Positions 6,885-12,956 of a stretch of 12,956 bases of DNA are shown piece after piece; within the stretch, counting starts at the first letter, position 1, and each line of letters starts with the position of its first letter. Under the pieces are notes generated by a model. The model was given only the letters and a program-made list of their open reading frames with translations. It made no database searches and had not been told where the DNA came from. Source of the stretch: DASVSE01 sp036399715 (lineage in GTDB: Bacteria; Bacteroidota; Rhodothermia; Rhodothermales; Rubricoccaceae); assembly GCA_036399715.1 (NCBI GenBank), contig DASWMO010000031.1, positions 1 through 12,956 of the forward strand, given 5' to 3'. The position numbers were made by a program, and so were the translations under genes.

Positions 6885-7055
6885 CTACTTGATCTCGCGG
6901 TGGACGGTGTGCTTGCGGAGCTTCGAGTTGTACTTCTTGAGCTCCATGCGCGCCGTCGTGTTGCGGCGGTTCTTCATCGTCGAGTAGCGCGACGTGCCTG
7001 GTGCTTCGGTGCACTCGAGGATCCCCTGGATGCGCGCGTCCTTGCCTTTTGCCAT
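6885..7055 (-). CDS. rpmG: 50S ribosomal protein bL33
   Basis: A large-subunit protein of 56 aa. MAKGKDARIQGILECTE opens it. TSRYSTMKNRRNTTARMELKKYN (the central basic segment, 21-43) and KHTVHREIK at the end are the bL33 signature. The two CxxC-type zinc knuckles are not present: only C15 remains, and the C-terminal position reads KYNSKLRKH rather than a Cys pair. It is therefore a zinc-free (C-) form. Start ATG 7053-7055. It sits 45 nt after rpmB and 77 nt before the DUF4295-like gene, all on one strand and presumably co-transcribed. Confidence 0.95.
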   Translation of the reverse strand: MAKGKDARIQGILECTEAPGTSRYSTMKNRRNTTARMELKKYNSKLRKHTVHREIK

Positions 7056-7100
7056 CGTCGTAGAGGGTGCAGCCGGCGCGTAAGCGCCGCGGCCGAATGC

Positions 7101-7337
7101 TTAGAGGGAGACGCCCGCGGCGCGGGCCTCGCGGAGAACGGCGGAGACGCCCTTCTTGTTGATCGTCTTGATCGTCTGCGCCGAGACGCGCAGCGTCACC
7201 CAGCGGTCCTCGTCGGCGACGTAGAAGCGCTTCTTCTGGAGGTTGACCTCGAAGCGCCGGCGGACCTTGTTGTTCGCGTGCGAGACGTGGTTGCCCGACA
7301 TGGGGCCTTTGCCGGTGATCTGGTCTTTGCGTGCCAT
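7101..7337 (-). CDS. rpmB: 50S ribosomal protein bL28
   Basis: A large-subunit protein of 78 aa, the normal length. Signature segments are ITGKGPMSGNHVSHANNKVR (7-26), RFEVNLQKKRFYV (28-40), VTLRVSAQ (47-54) and a C-terminal KKGVSAVLREARAAG. The N-terminus MARKDQITGK has D5 where zinc-binding versions have cysteine, so this is a zinc-free form. ATG 7335-7337 is the only sensible start; an upstream open extension of 27 codons has no family similarity. It is first in the rpmB-rpmG-DUF4295 unit, with a promoter candidate ~80 nt upstream. Confidence 0.97.
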   Translation of the reverse strand: MARKDQITGKGPMSGNHVSHANNKVRRRFEVNLQKKRFYVADEDRWVTLRVSAQTIKTINKKGVSAVLREARAAGVSL

Positions 7338-7414
7338 CGGAGCGGGGGCCTTCTGAGAGTCGGGACGTGCGCCTCGCCGGCGCGGAACGCGGCGAGAGTC
7401 GCCGAGGGAGCCCG

Positions 7415-7446
7415 ACAACCTACGGCCGCCCGAGGGCCCGGGCCAA
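7415..7446 (-). promoter_or_regulatory. Bacteroidota-type sigma-A promoter candidate for the rpmB cluster
   Basis: On the minus strand a TTG (7446-7444, in the context GTTTGG) is followed by a 21-nt spacer and TAGGTTGT (7422-7415). This fits the Bacteroidota pattern TTG-N19..21-TAnnTTTG except in the last two bases. Transcription would start near 7408, leaving a leader of about 70 nt before the rpmB ATG. The match is by eye. Confidence 0.4.
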
Positions 7447-7459
7447 ACCCGAAACGGCC

Positions 7460-7478
7460 CCTGCGTGTGAGACGCAGG
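7460..7478 (-). terminator. hairpin after the DUF4864-like gene
   Basis: A perfect 7-bp stem, CCTGCGT (7460-7466) and ACGCAGG (7472-7478), has loop GTGAG. It lies ~40 nt past the stop of the DUF4864-like gene and just before the rpmB promoter candidate. On the minus strand it is followed by GGGCCGTTTCGGGTTTGG, a broken T-rich run. It probably ends the upstream transcript. Confidence 0.35.
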
Positions 7479-7516
7479 CGAAGAACGGCTGCGGCGAGGC
7501 CCTTTTTGGCGTCGCC

Positions 7517-7999
7517 TCAGATGCGGCGGAGGCCCGTTGTCGGCTCGGGGCGCTCCACGACGGCGTCGGTCATCCAGCAGCCTGCGTACGCTCCGTTCGT
7601 CTGCCGCGAGAGGGCGAAGCCGAACGTCACGCGCCGGCCGTCGCGCTGCACGAGGGTCACCGGGACGACCGCACGGTCGCCGGTGATGCGCGGCTCGCCG
7701 TGCTCAGCGCGGGCGAAGCCGAGCAGGTCCGGGTAACCCTCACGGACCATCCGATCGAACCGCGGGAGGGGCCCCGTCGCAAGGCGGTTGCCGGGCGAGG
7801 CGAAGCGGAAGGCCGTCGCGATGCCCGCGCCCGGCGTCGGCTCGTCGTTGCGCTTCAGGGCCTCGACCTGGATCCGGACGACCTCGGCGGGGCTGAGGTC
7901 CGGCGACGGCTCGGGCGCCGGAGCGCCGGGCGGAAACGGCGCCGCGGCGGCCATCGCAAACAGGACGGCCGCCGCGGCGGAAGCGAGGGGCAGGGTCAT
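7517..7999 (-). CDS. secreted DUF4864-like protein, unknown function
   Basis: A protein of 160 aa. An N-terminal signal peptide (hydrophobic to ~A20, then PFPPGAPAPEPSPD) predicts export. The mature part starts SPAEVVRIQVEALKRND (36-52). It has the distinctive stretch FRFASPGNRLATGPLPRFDR (64-83) followed by MVREGYPDLL (84-93), and ends in YAGCWMTDAVVE (138-149). These fit the DUF4864 pattern as I remember it, a small NTF2-like fold family of unknown activity found in bacteria and photosynthetic eukaryotes. No catalytic residues can be named. Start ATG 7997-7999. It lies 74 nt downstream of the beta-barrel gene on the same strand, and no promoter is obvious in that gap, so it may be the last gene of the lipoprotein/barrel unit. 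Confidence 0.72.
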   Translation of the reverse strand: MTLPLASAAAAVLFAMAAAAPFPPGAPAPEPSPDLSPAEVVRIQVEALKRNDEPTPGAGIATAFRFASPGNRLATGPLPRFDRMVREGYPDLLGFARAEHGEPRITGDRAVVPVTLVQRDGRRVTFGFALSRQTNGAYAGCWMTDAVVERPEPTTGLRRI

Positions 8000-8073
8000 G
8001 GCGCTGCGGGCGAGTGTGCCCGTTCAAGACGCCGCGCCGCGCGGGGATCCCGCCGGCCTCAGAAGTGCCTCGC

Positions 8074-9324
8074 TCAGAAGAGCCCGATCCGGAGGTTGAC
8101 GGCGTGGTTACGGCGGCCCTGCTGCCCGAGCAGCCGGCCGTCCTCGACGCCGAACGTCGCGTAGTCGATGCGCACGAAGCGCGTCGAGACGCCGATGCCG
8201 GCCGACGGCATGCCCTGGCTCAGGCCGAGGCTGACGGCGAGTGCGCCGCCGAGCGTGGCCGTCGCGCCGCCGCGCAGGCCCGCCTGGAAGGACTGGTCGA
8301 ACTCGGACGTCGAGGCGGACGTGTAGTCGGCCGCGACCGTGAGGTCGGACAGGCCCGGGGCCGAGAACGGCACGTGGTAGGCCGCGCCGAGGCGGAACGC
8401 CGAGGCGGAGCCGCGGCCGTCGAAGCGACTTTCCAGCCGAGCGATCTCGGCCGCGTCGTCGGGCGCGTTCTCGGGCGCCTCGATCCGGATCGAGTCGTCG
8501 TACTCCATGTCGAGCGCGCTGCCGACGTTCGTCAGCGCGAGGCCGACGTCGAGTCCGGGCGTGCCGACGTCGTGCGCGTCGAGGCCGAACCCGAGGCGGA
8601 TGCCCGTGCCGCTGAAGAGGTAGACCTTCTCGTTGTCGGGGTCGAGCGCGTCGACGGCCTCGGCCTTGGCCGTGAGACGGCGCTGGAGGTAGGTCGCGCT
8701 CGCGCCGGCGTCGAGGCGGAACGGCAGGCCCGGCACAATCGTCGCGACCGTGAGCGGCACGAGGACGTCGGCCTGCGAGTAGAGGTCGATAAACGGAATG
8801 CCCGCGCCGCCGTCGGAGATCTTGGCCCGCGCCGTGCCGGCGCCGAAGACGCCGAGGCCGACAGCGACGGTCCCGAAGCGCATCCGCGCGCTCGGCGCGA
8901 ATGCGGCGATGTCGGCCGTCTTCTGGCTCGTCCCGATGCGGAACGCCTCGTCGTAGATCACCTGGAGGCGGTCGGGGTTCGAGCGGCGGATGTCGTCGAG
9001 GCCCTCCTCGATGGCCGGCCCGAGGGTCTGGTCGTAGAAGTCGTACGTCTCGCGGACGTTGCCGCCGACGCCGGCCGTGGCCCCGATGATGGTGAAGCCG
9101 AGGCGCTGCGTGCCGGCCATGTGGGCCGGGTTGGAGAAGAACGGCGAGTCGGGCGTCGGCAGGGCCGCGACGGCACCGCCGCGGCCCATCGCGACGACGT
9201 CGAGCACTGCCGCACGGGCGTCCTGGTCGAGCGTCGAAAAGGTCTGGGCGGACGCCGGGCCGGCGAGCCCGGGGAGGGCGAGCGCAGCGGCGAGCGCAGC
9301 GGCGAGCGCGAGGGGGCGAAGCAT
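8074..9324 (-). CDS. outer-membrane beta-barrel protein (TraF_2/FadL-like)
   Basis: A protein of 416 aa. The signal peptide cleaves near ASA-Q (A26/Q27). The mature N-terminus has VAMGRGGAVAALPTPDSPFF (44-63) followed by SNPAHMAG, typical of FadL-like and so-called TraF_2 barrel proteins, in which an NPA motif starts the barrel. Alternating hydrophobic strands rich in G, A, V and aromatics run to the end, for example FRLGAAYHVPF and LTVAADYTS. The chain closes with NLRIGLF, whose final phenylalanine fits insertion by the BAM complex. It may be a channel for hydrophobic compounds or a structural protein; the substrate is unknown. The TraF label does not imply conjugation, and no transfer genes are nearby. 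The lipoprotein gene lies 83 nt upstream on the same strand, so the pair may work together. Confidence 0.82.
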   Translation of the reverse strand: MLRPLALAAALAAALALPGLAGPASAQTFSTLDQDARAAVLDVVAMGRGGAVAALPTPDSPFFSNPAHMAGTQRLGFTIIGATAGVGGNVRETYDFYDQTLGPAIEEGLDDIRRSNPDRLQVIYDEAFRIGTSQKTADIAAFAPSARMRFGTVAVGLGVFGAGTARAKISDGGAGIPFIDLYSQADVLVPLTVATIVPGLPFRLDAGASATYLQRRLTAKAEAVDALDPDNEKVYLFSGTGIRLGFGLDAHDVGTPGLDVGLALTNVGSALDMEYDDSIRIEAPENAPDDAAEIARLESRFDGRGSASAFRLGAAYHVPFSAPGLSDLTVAADYTSASTSEFDQSFQAGLRGGATATLGGALAVSLGLSQGMPSAGIGVSTRFVRIDYATFGVEDGRLLGQQGRRNHAVNLRIGLF

Positions 9325-9364
9325 GGAGCCTGAGGCTGGGGGGAAACGCCTGGCGGAAGAACGT

Positions 9365-9401
9365 GCGCGGCGGCCGAGCCTATCGGGGCCGGCCGCCGCG
9401 C
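9365..9401 (-). terminator. 12-bp GC stem between lipoprotein and barrel genes
   Basis: A perfect 12-bp inverted repeat, GCGCGGCGGCCG (9365-9376) and CGGCCGCCGCGC (9390-9401), has a 13-nt loop that can form three more inner pairs. It begins 6 nt beyond the lipoprotein stop codon. The minus-strand exit reads CACGTTCTTCC, not a proper T-tract. It may terminate or attenuate transcription between the two genes, or protect the lipoprotein mRNA end. Confidence 0.45.
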
Positions 9402-9407
9402 CGGAGA

Positions 9408-10289
9408 CTAGACGGAGGCGCAGTACTCGCCGAGGGCCTCGCGGATGTCCGCAAAGGCGTCCGTCGCGAGGTCGACGATGTCCGAGGCGCCGCCGAAGGA
9501 GCGGGCGCGCGTGTCGAGCGACGTCAGAGCGGTGCCGAGCGTCGAGACGGCGCCGCGCGTCTGAGTCAGGAGCGCGTCCTCATCGGTCGCGCAGACGCCG
9601 ATGCTGCCGTCGGCGAGGCGGTACCACGACGTCTGCTGCGGGACCTCGGTCGTGACGAAGAGGTAGGCGCTGAGAAAGCGCGCGAGGGCGTTGGTAGCGA
9701 GCAGCTGGCTGATCTGGGCGTCCGTCAGGCCCGACGCGCGGAGCTGCGCCGCGACGGCGACGCGGTCGTAGACGAGGCTCCCGTCGGGGGCGATCGTCGT
9801 GCACGGGTCGAAGGAGCGCAGCGCGGCCGGCAGGACTGGCGTGATGATCGCGAGGACACTGTCGATGGCGGACTGGCTGGCCTCGATCTCGGGGAAGCCC
9901 TCGACGGCCGTCGGGTCGAACGGCACGGCCGTCGGGTCCGAGGCGAAGCGGCACGTCCCGCCGCGGGCGGCCGGGGCGTTTGCCGCCACCGTCGCGCCGG
10001 CGGCGCCGTCGACGATGAACTGCGAGATGCGGTCGAGGTCGAGCAGGTTGAGGTCCTCGCGGGCGAGGATCGTCACCCCGAGCTCCGTTCGGACGGGCGC
10101 GCTCTGCGGGTTGGCGGCGAGGGCGGTCTCGAGCAGGCGCACAGCCGTCTCGAAGTCGCCATTCTGGCGGGCGACCTGGGCGTCGCCAATGACCGACGCC
10201 TCGTCGGTGGAAACGCCGGTCTCGTCACAGCCGGCGAGCGGGAGGATGAGCACGAGGGCGAGGGCGGCGAAAGCGGTACGGAGCGTCAT
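9408..10289 (-). CDS. TPR-like lipoprotein with four extra cysteines, unknown function
   Basis: A protein of 293 aa. The hydrophobic signal ends in lipobox LAGC (18-21), so C21 is lipidated. One tetratricopeptide-like helix pair follows at ~33-70 (IGDAQVARQNGDFETAVRLL, then ALAANPQSAPVRTELG), a pattern typical of protein-protein scaffolds. The rest, ~75-293, is unrecognised: mostly helical, with C113, C163, C233 and C290, which could form two disulfides outside the cytoplasm. Start ATG 10287-10289 places the signal peptide at the N-terminus; the frame is open 21 codons further but gives a non-signal leader. It precedes the beta-barrel gene by 83 nt, so a joint role at the outer membrane is plausible. 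It diverges from recB. Confidence 0.8.
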   Translation of the reverse strand: MTLRTAFAALALVLILPLAGCDETGVSTDEASVIGDAQVARQNGDFETAVRLLETALAANPQSAPVRTELGVTILAREDLNLLDLDRISQFIVDGAAGATVAANAPAARGGTCRFASDPTAVPFDPTAVEGFPEIEASQSAIDSVLAIITPVLPAALRSFDPCTTIAPDGSLVYDRVAVAAQLRASGLTDAQISQLLATNALARFLSAYLFVTTEVPQQTSWYRLADGSIGVCATDEDALLTQTRGAVSTLGTALTSLDTRARSFGGASDIVDLATDAFADIREALGEYCASV

Positions 10290-10383
10290 CGGAAGGAGAC
10301 CGGTGGGTGGCATGGTGGGGAAGCAGGAATCGGCCGGCCGGAGGCCGAGCACAGCGCGCGGGGTTCATCGCCCACACATGGCG

Positions 10384-10391
10384 CGAAAGTA
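10384..10391 (-). promoter_or_regulatory. possible -7 box for the lipoprotein gene
   Basis: TACTTTCG on the minus strand resembles the Bacteroidota TAnnTTTG element with one mismatch and lies ~95 nt before the lipoprotein start. It is in the only A/T-richer patch of the divergent spacer (10290-10472). No TTG is found at the expected distance upstream, so support is weak. Confidence 0.22.
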
Positions 10392-10472
10392 TTCCCGCTG
10401 CGGCGCCGCGGTGGGAAGCGCGCGGCCAATTCTCGCCCGCCGCGGCGCGATCTTGCCGCCTTCCCTGCGCCC

Positions 10473-12956
10473 GTGCCCGCCGCCTTCTGCCCGTACTCCG
10501 TGACCCTCGTGCCCGGCGTGACGCTCGTCGAGGCGTCGGCCGGGACGGGAAAGACGACGGCCCTGACGGCGCTCGTCGCGCGCCTCGTCGTGGACCCCGA
10601 GGCGCGGGTGATCGACGACGCGGCGGGCCTGCCGGACCTGCGCCGCGCGCTCGCCGTCACGTTCACGAACGCCGCCACGGCCGAGCTCGTCACGCGCGTC
10701 CGGCGGACGCTCCGCGCGGCCGCAACGGCCTTCGCCGAGGACGCCGACCCGGACGCCGCGCCCGCGCCGGTCCGCGAGCTGCTCGCGCGGTGGGGCCAGA
10801 CGCCCGAGACGCGGGCACAGAGCCGGACGCGCCTCGGCGCGGCCCTCGCCTCGGGCGAGGCGTCCGTGTTCACGATCGACGGCTTCCTGAAGCGCGTCCT
10901 GGAGCGGTCGGCGTTCGAGAGCGGCGAGCCGTTCGCGTTCTCGGTCGCCGACTCGGACGCCGAGCTGCGGCGGCGCGCGCTCGCGGAGACGTGGCAGGCG
11001 CGCGTGCGGCAGTCGCCCGAACTGGCCGCGGTCGCCGTTGCCGGCGGCGCGCCGTGGTCGCTCGCCCGCCTCGACGCGGCCCTCGTCGACATTCTCCGGC
11101 ACCCGGGCACGCGGATCGTCCCCGCGCCCGAGCCGCTCGCCGTCGCCGTCGCGCGGTACCGCGCTGCCGTGGCCGGGCTCGCGGCCGTGTGGAACGAAGC
11201 GCAGGCGACGGCCCTTCTCGATGGCGCGCCACTGACGAAATCTGCCCCGGCGGACCCGGCAGGCCTCTTCGGGCGTGTCTCGGCGTTCGTCGCGAGGGGC
11301 GGCACGGCGCACGTGGATGCCGTGCTGGCTGCGGGCAGTGCCCGCCTCGCCGACGGCGTCCACAAGAGCCAGGGCAAGGCCGCCCGCGCCGAGATCCTCG
11401 GCCACGCCGCCTTCGGCGCGTGCGATACGGTCGCCGAGGCGGCCGAGGCGCTGCGGCTGGCCGTCCTCGCCGACGCCGTCCCGGCCGTCGACGCCGCGCG
11501 CCGGCGCCTCGGCGCGCGCGCGGGCACGCTGACGTTCGACGACCTGCTGTCGCGTGTCCACGACGCGCTGCACCACGCCCGCATCGGGCCCGTGCTGTCG
11601 CGCGCGATCCGCGGCCAGTACCGCGTCGCCCTCGTCGACGAGTTCCAGGACACCAACGCGCGGCAGGACGCCGTCTTCCGTGCAGCCTTCGACGGCGCGC
11701 CGCTCGTGCTCGTCGGCGACCCGAAGCAGGCCGTTTACGCCTTCCGTGGGGCCGACGTGTTCGCGTACCTCGGCGCGCGGCGGCACGCGGCGCAAACGTT
11801 CACGCTCGCGCGCAACTACCGCTCGGCGCCCGCGCTCGTCGGCGCCGTCAATGCCCTTTTCGAACGAGGCGCCGAGTCGGGAGCACGGCCGTTCGTCCAC
11901 GACGGCATCCCATTCGTGCCGGCCGAGGCGGCGGTCGCGCATCCGCGCATCCGCGGCGCCCGGACGCCCGACGGATCCGCGGCGCCGTTCGTGTGGTGGA
12001 GCACGGCGCACCTGCCGCAGGGCCGCGGCGGGTCGATCGTCAAGGCCGTCGCGACGCCCGCGTGCGTCGCGGCCGTCGTCGCCGAGATCCGGCGCCTCGT
12101 GGACGATCCGGCCGTCGAGGTCTGCGAGACGGTCGACGGGACCGACGTGTGGCGCCGACTCCGCGCGGCCGACGTAGCCGTCCTCGTCGCGACGAACCGG
12201 CAGGCGGGCCTCGTCCAGAACGCCCTCCGGCGGGCGGGCCTCCCGAGCGTCATCGGCAAGGGCGGCGACGTGCGCACGGCGCCCGAGATGGCCGACCTCG
12301 AACACATTCTCCGGGCCGTCGACGCGCCCGGCAACCGCGTGGCGGTCCGCACGGCCCTCGCGACCGAACTCTGGGGCTGGGACGACATGCGTATCGCGGC
12401 CCTCGACGAGCCCGCGTGGGCGGACCTCACGGACGCGCTCCGGACGGTCCGCGCGCTCTGGCAGCGCCGCGGCGTCTTTCAGGCCGTCACGGCATGGGCC
12501 GAGGCGCACGGCGTCCTCGCGCGCCTGCTCGCGCGGCCCGACGGCGAGCGCCGCGCGACGAACCTCCGCCACGCGCTCGAACTCGCCCACGACGCCGAGG
12601 GGTCGGGCGCGCAGTCCGCGGACCGGCTCCTGCGCTGGATGCGGACGCGCCTCGCGCAGCCGGCCTCGGGCGAGACGGTCGAGATGCGCCTCGAATCCGA
12701 CGAGCACGCCGTGCAGGTCGCGACGATGCACGGCTGCAAGGGCCTCCAGTACCGCGTCGTGTTCGCGCCGTTTCTGTGGGAGGGCCGCGAGAAGGCGACG
12801 TGGCACGGCTCATTCAGCGAGCTCGCCCCGCCGCGGCCGCACGTCCCGACCGAGGGCGGCGGGACCGAGATCGTCTACGACGTCGGCTCGCCAGACGTCG
12901 AGCACCACCGCGCGCTCGCCGACGCCGAGCGCCTCGCCGAGCACCTGCGGCTGACG
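10473..12956 (+). CDS. recB: RecBCD enzyme subunit RecB, 5' part (runs off the window)
   Basis: The N-terminal ~828 codons of the helicase-nuclease subunit that unwinds and degrades DNA ends and supports recombinational repair. Visible motifs: Walker A EASAGTGKT (20-28); motif Ia TFTNAATAEL (63-72); VFTIDGF (132-138) followed by FESGEPF (148-154), a RecB hallmark; Walker B/motif II LVDEFQDTN (387-395); motif III GDPKQAVYAFRGAD (415-428); motif IV ARNYRS (446-451); motif V/Va HGCKGLQYRVVFAP (753-766). The usual family length is ~1,180 aa, so the last helicase motif and the C-terminal nuclease domain lie beyond the edge. No ATG start exists: GTG 10473-10475 is chosen, with GTG 10500-10502 as an alternative placing EASAGTGKT at residue 11. 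The gene diverges from the lipoprotein gene, so recC, often directly upstream, is not here. Confidence 0.93.
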   Translation, partial: MPAAFCPYSVTLVPGVTLVEASAGTGKTTALTALVARLVVDPEARVIDDAAGLPDLRRALAVTFTNAATAELVTRVRRTLRAAATAFAEDADPDAAPAPVRELLARWGQTPETRAQSRTRLGAALASGEASVFTIDGFLKRVLERSAFESGEPFAFSVADSDAELRRRALAETWQARVRQSPELAAVAVAGGAPWSLARLDAALVDILRHPGTRIVPAPEPLAVAVARYRAAVAGLAAVWNEAQATALLDGAPLTKSAPADPAGLFGRVSAFVARGGTAHVDAVLAAGSARLADGVHKSQGKAARAEILGHAAFGACDTVAEAAEALRLAVLADAVPAVDAARRRLGARAGTLTFDDLLSRVHDALHHARIGPVLSRAIRGQYRVALVDEFQDTNARQDAVFRAAFDGAPLVLVGDPKQAVYAFRGADVFAYLGARRHAAQTFTLARNYRSAPALVGAVNALFERGAESGARPFVHDGIPFVPAEAAVAHPRIRGARTPDGSAAPFVWWSTAHLPQGRGGSIVKAVATPACVAAVVAEIRRLVDDPAVEVCETVDGTDVWRRLRAADVAVLVATNRQAGLVQNALRRAGLPSVIGKGGDVRTAPEMADLEHILRAVDAPGNRVAVRTALATELWGWDDMRIAALDEPAWADLTDALRTVRALWQRRGVFQAVTAWAEAHGVLARLLARPDGERRATNLRHALELAHDAEGSGAQSADRLLRWMRTRLAQPASGETVEMRLESDEHAVQVATMHGCKGLQYRVVFAPFLWEGREKATWHGSFSELAPPRPHVPTEGGGTEIVYDVGSPDVEHHRALADAERLAEHLRLT

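Noticed and set aside
4660..6987. A 775-codon + strand open frame
   Set aside because: It runs through the kinase antisense strand, the FKBP gene out of frame, both tRNA genes and the ribosomal genes antisense; no real gene would do this.
8074..9324. TraF similarity as evidence for a conjugative element
   Set aside because: The TraF_2 label is a barrel-family name; no relaxase, coupling protein or other transfer gene is in the window.
8014..9333. A 439-codon + strand open frame
   Set aside because: It mirrors the beta-barrel gene on the other strand, which has a signal peptide and C-terminal phenylalanine; the + translation is R/E/D/V-rich shadow sequence.
10365..12806. An 813-codon minus-strand open frame opposite recB, plus a 456-codon one
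   Set aside because: The opposite strand carries all RecB motifs in order; the minus-strand translations are compositionally biased and motif-free.

Overview
This is a very GC-rich chromosomal window, roughly 70% G+C by eye. It most likely comes from the phylum Rhodothermota or a neighbouring Bacteroidota lineage (Rubricoccaceae or Rhodothermaceae type). Three things support this. The ribosomal-protein cluster runs rpmB-rpmG-DUF4295 (bL38-like), an arrangement characteristic of Bacteroidota sensu lato. No gene has a recognisable Shine-Dalgarno sequence. A Bacteroidota-type promoter (TTG, 21-nt spacer, TAnnTT) precedes rpmB. No insertion sequence, CRISPR array, phage gene or rRNA is visible.

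Layout from left to right. Positions 1-138 hold a short in-phase 21-bp repeat tract that encodes heptads on the + strand and contains a one-base phase slip; it may be the broken tail of a gene lying outside the window. Positions 139-5210 carry three minus-strand genes transcribed as: a six-TM hybrid sensor histidine kinase with two PAS domains and a receiver; a renalase-like FAD oxidoreductase; and, 13 nt further on, a cyclic-nucleotide-gated type K+ channel. Diverging from the kinase is a short FKBP-type prolyl isomerase lipoprotein (5378-5761, TTG start). Two minus-strand tRNA genes, Pro(UGG) and Arg(UCU), converge on it. A small four-TM membrane protein (6074-6511, +) follows. A strong GC hairpin separates it from the converging ribosomal cluster.

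The minus-strand block 6631-10289 reads, in transcription order: a TPR-like lipoprotein with four extra cysteines; an outer-membrane beta-barrel protein; a secreted DUF4864-like protein; then rpmB (bL28), rpmG (bL33) and the DUF4295/bL38-like gene. bL28 and bL33 both lack their zinc-binding cysteines. The rpmB promoter candidate lies inside the spacer after the DUF4864-like gene, so the ribosomal genes probably form their own unit.

The right end (10473 to the edge, +) is the N-terminal ~828 codons of RecB, the helicase-nuclease subunit of RecBCD. It diverges from the lipoprotein gene, and no recC is seen upstream. Its reading frame has no ATG start and no stop inside the window, while long spurious open frames cover it on the opposite strand. 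In DNA this GC-rich, many long open frames are antisense shadows.

I found no clear new defence or mobile system. The most interesting signals are the slipped heptad repeat at the left edge, the divergent bL38-like protein, and the channel/renalase/sensor-kinase gene set.
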